Positions 43,286-43,912 of a stretch of DNA of 43,912 nt are shown here, piece after piece. The stretch's first letter is position 1. Each line of letters opens with the position of its first letter. The translations under genes were made by a program, and so were the position numbers. This DNA is from Verrucomicrobiota bacterium. Lineage in GTDB: Bacteria; Verrucomicrobiota; Verrucomicrobiia; Chthoniobacterales; UBA10450. The notes below the pieces were generated by a model. That model searched no databases. It saw only the letters and a list, made by a program, of their open reading frames with translations, and was not told where the DNA came from. The DNA is taken from assembly GCA_003219415.1 (NCBI GenBank), contig QHOS01000022.1, forward strand, positions 1 to 43,912. Direction: 5' to 3'.

Positions 43286-43912
43286 CCGCCGGACGCAGCG
43301 GCAGCACTACTCGAATTGTGGTTCCACGTCCCAGCTCACTCTCAGCTTCCACGCGCCCACCGTGCAATTGGGCAATATGTTTCACAATCGCCAACCCCAA
43401 GCCGGTGCCTCCCAGTTCGCGGCTGCGAGCCTTATCAGCGCGATAAAAGCGCTCAAAAATTCGCGGCAAATGCTCTTTGCCGATCCCAACTCCGTTATCA
43501 GTCACGCTTAATACCATGTCGGAGCCGCGACGTGTCGCCCGCAGATGAATCTGGCCGTTCTCGGGTGAAAATTTAACTGCATTGTCCAGCAGATTATAGA
43601 GCACCTCCTCCAGGCGCGTTCCGTCAACGCGAAGCGTCAACGCCTCCGGCGGCAAATCGACAATCACCTTCAGATTTTTCGCGACTAGTCTTTCCTTCCA
43701 ATCACGGATGAGATTATTGAACAACTCATCGACCCGCACGTCGCTGAGCTCCAGCGTAGCCTGAGACGACTCCAATTGAGCAAGGCTTAGCAGGTCATCA
43801 ACCAGCCGCTGGAGTCGTTTGGAATGCCGGTCCATGATCGAAAGGATGCGTGTGAGTTCCTCCCGTGAGGTCTGCGGCTCATCAAACAATACCTCGAGGT
43901 AGCCGCGTAAAA
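43281..43912 (-). CDS. phoR: PhoR-type sensor histidine kinase (5' end cut by window)
   Basis: C-terminal 210 residues of a membrane histidine kinase; the frame is open to the window edge, and the H-box should lie just beyond it. Visible here: the end of the dimerisation helix (LRGYLEVLFDEPQ, then LSIMDRHSKRLQRLVDDLLS), the N-box LYNLLDNAVKFSP, G1 DNGVGIG, the F-box region RIFERFYRADKARS and the G2 loop GGTGLGLAIVKHIAQLHGG. Position directly before pstSCAB-phoU marks it as the phosphate sensor PhoR. Its stop codon comes from palindrome P5. Confidence 0.88.
   Translation of the reverse strand, partial: LRGYLEVLFDEPQTSREELTRILSIMDRHSKRLQRLVDDLLSLAQLESSQATLELSDVRVDELFNNLIRDWKERLVAKNLKVIVDLPPEALTLRVDGTRLEEVLYNLLDNAVKFSPENGQIHLRATRRGSDMVLSVTDNGVGIGKEHLPRIFERFYRADKARSRELGGTGLGLAIVKHIAQLHGGRVEAESELGRGTTIRVVLPLRPAG

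Noticed and set aside
1-43912. CRISPR array or tandem direct-repeat array
   Set aside because: All multi-copy repeats seen are inverted repeats or short phased units within a single hairpin; no regular spacer-repeat pattern and no cas gene.

Overview
The window is bacterial chromosomal DNA of moderate-to-high GC with about 37 protein genes packed on both strands and no rRNA, tRNA, CRISPR array, transposase or phage gene that I could see. The gene content is mostly core metabolism. The intergenic spacers hold many palindromic repeats. One repeat, inserted in carB, is read in frame as TGILPV...TGKMPVP. From memory, that peptide and the CACGAAA-type spacers are common in Verrucomicrobiota (soil Chthoniobacterales/Pedosphaerales-like lineages) and their relatives. 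I infer a free-living verrucomicrobial heterotroph, with moderate confidence.

Layout. 1-3.4 kb (minus): beta-oxidation, with an acyl-CoA dehydrogenase cut by the window edge and a FadJ/FadB-like enoyl-CoA hydratase / 3-hydroxyacyl-CoA dehydrogenase that is frameshifted and apparently deleted at the domain joint. 3.5-6.7 kb (plus): ion uptake (MgtE, a DUF47 PhoU-like protein, a PiT phosphate permease). 6.9-8.0 kb (minus): M28 peptidase. 8.0-11.8 kb (minus): TetR - HlyD-like lipoprotein - ABC ATPase - ABC-2 permease efflux operon with a palindromic operator. 11.9-12.8 kb (plus): DUF3052 and VOC genes that overlap. 12.8-18.4 kb (minus): GT87-type mannosyltransferase, gatA/gatC with two coiled-coil membrane proteins upstream, and an RlmI-type methyltransferase. 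18.5-23.5 kb (plus): purC, a sulfatase, a two-domain methyltransferase and a Zn-ribbon methyltransferase. 23.7-25.2 kb: mdh (minus) divergent from sufE (plus). 25.4-34.9 kb (plus): carB, a secreted cyclophilin, N-carbamoylputrescine amidase, a dicarboxylate symporter, a secreted subtilase and a DoxX protein. 34.9-43.9 kb (minus): a phosphate/polyphosphate locus reading phoR - pstS - pstC - pstA - pstB - phoU - ppk - polyP-glucokinase-like ROK - sixA.

How it works together. The last region is a coherent system: sensing (PhoR, PhoU), high-affinity import (PstSCAB), polymerisation to polyP (Ppk) and possible use of polyP to phosphorylate glucose (ROK kinase overlapping ppk by 4 bp). PiT/DUF47 near the left end supplies the low-affinity route.

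The most unusual signal is in the spacers. Five elements (3471-3539, 10152-10225, 18407-18480, 35384-35473, 43181-43285) share no sequence but have one architecture: inverted repeats whose arms are short tandem repeats of strict or near-strict period 7, 8 or 9. A second family (eight copies starting near TGTCAT and containing GAGCGAAGCGA-like arms) lies in other spacers, and two genes take their stop codons from such elements. No stretch of more than about 300 bases lacks a gene.
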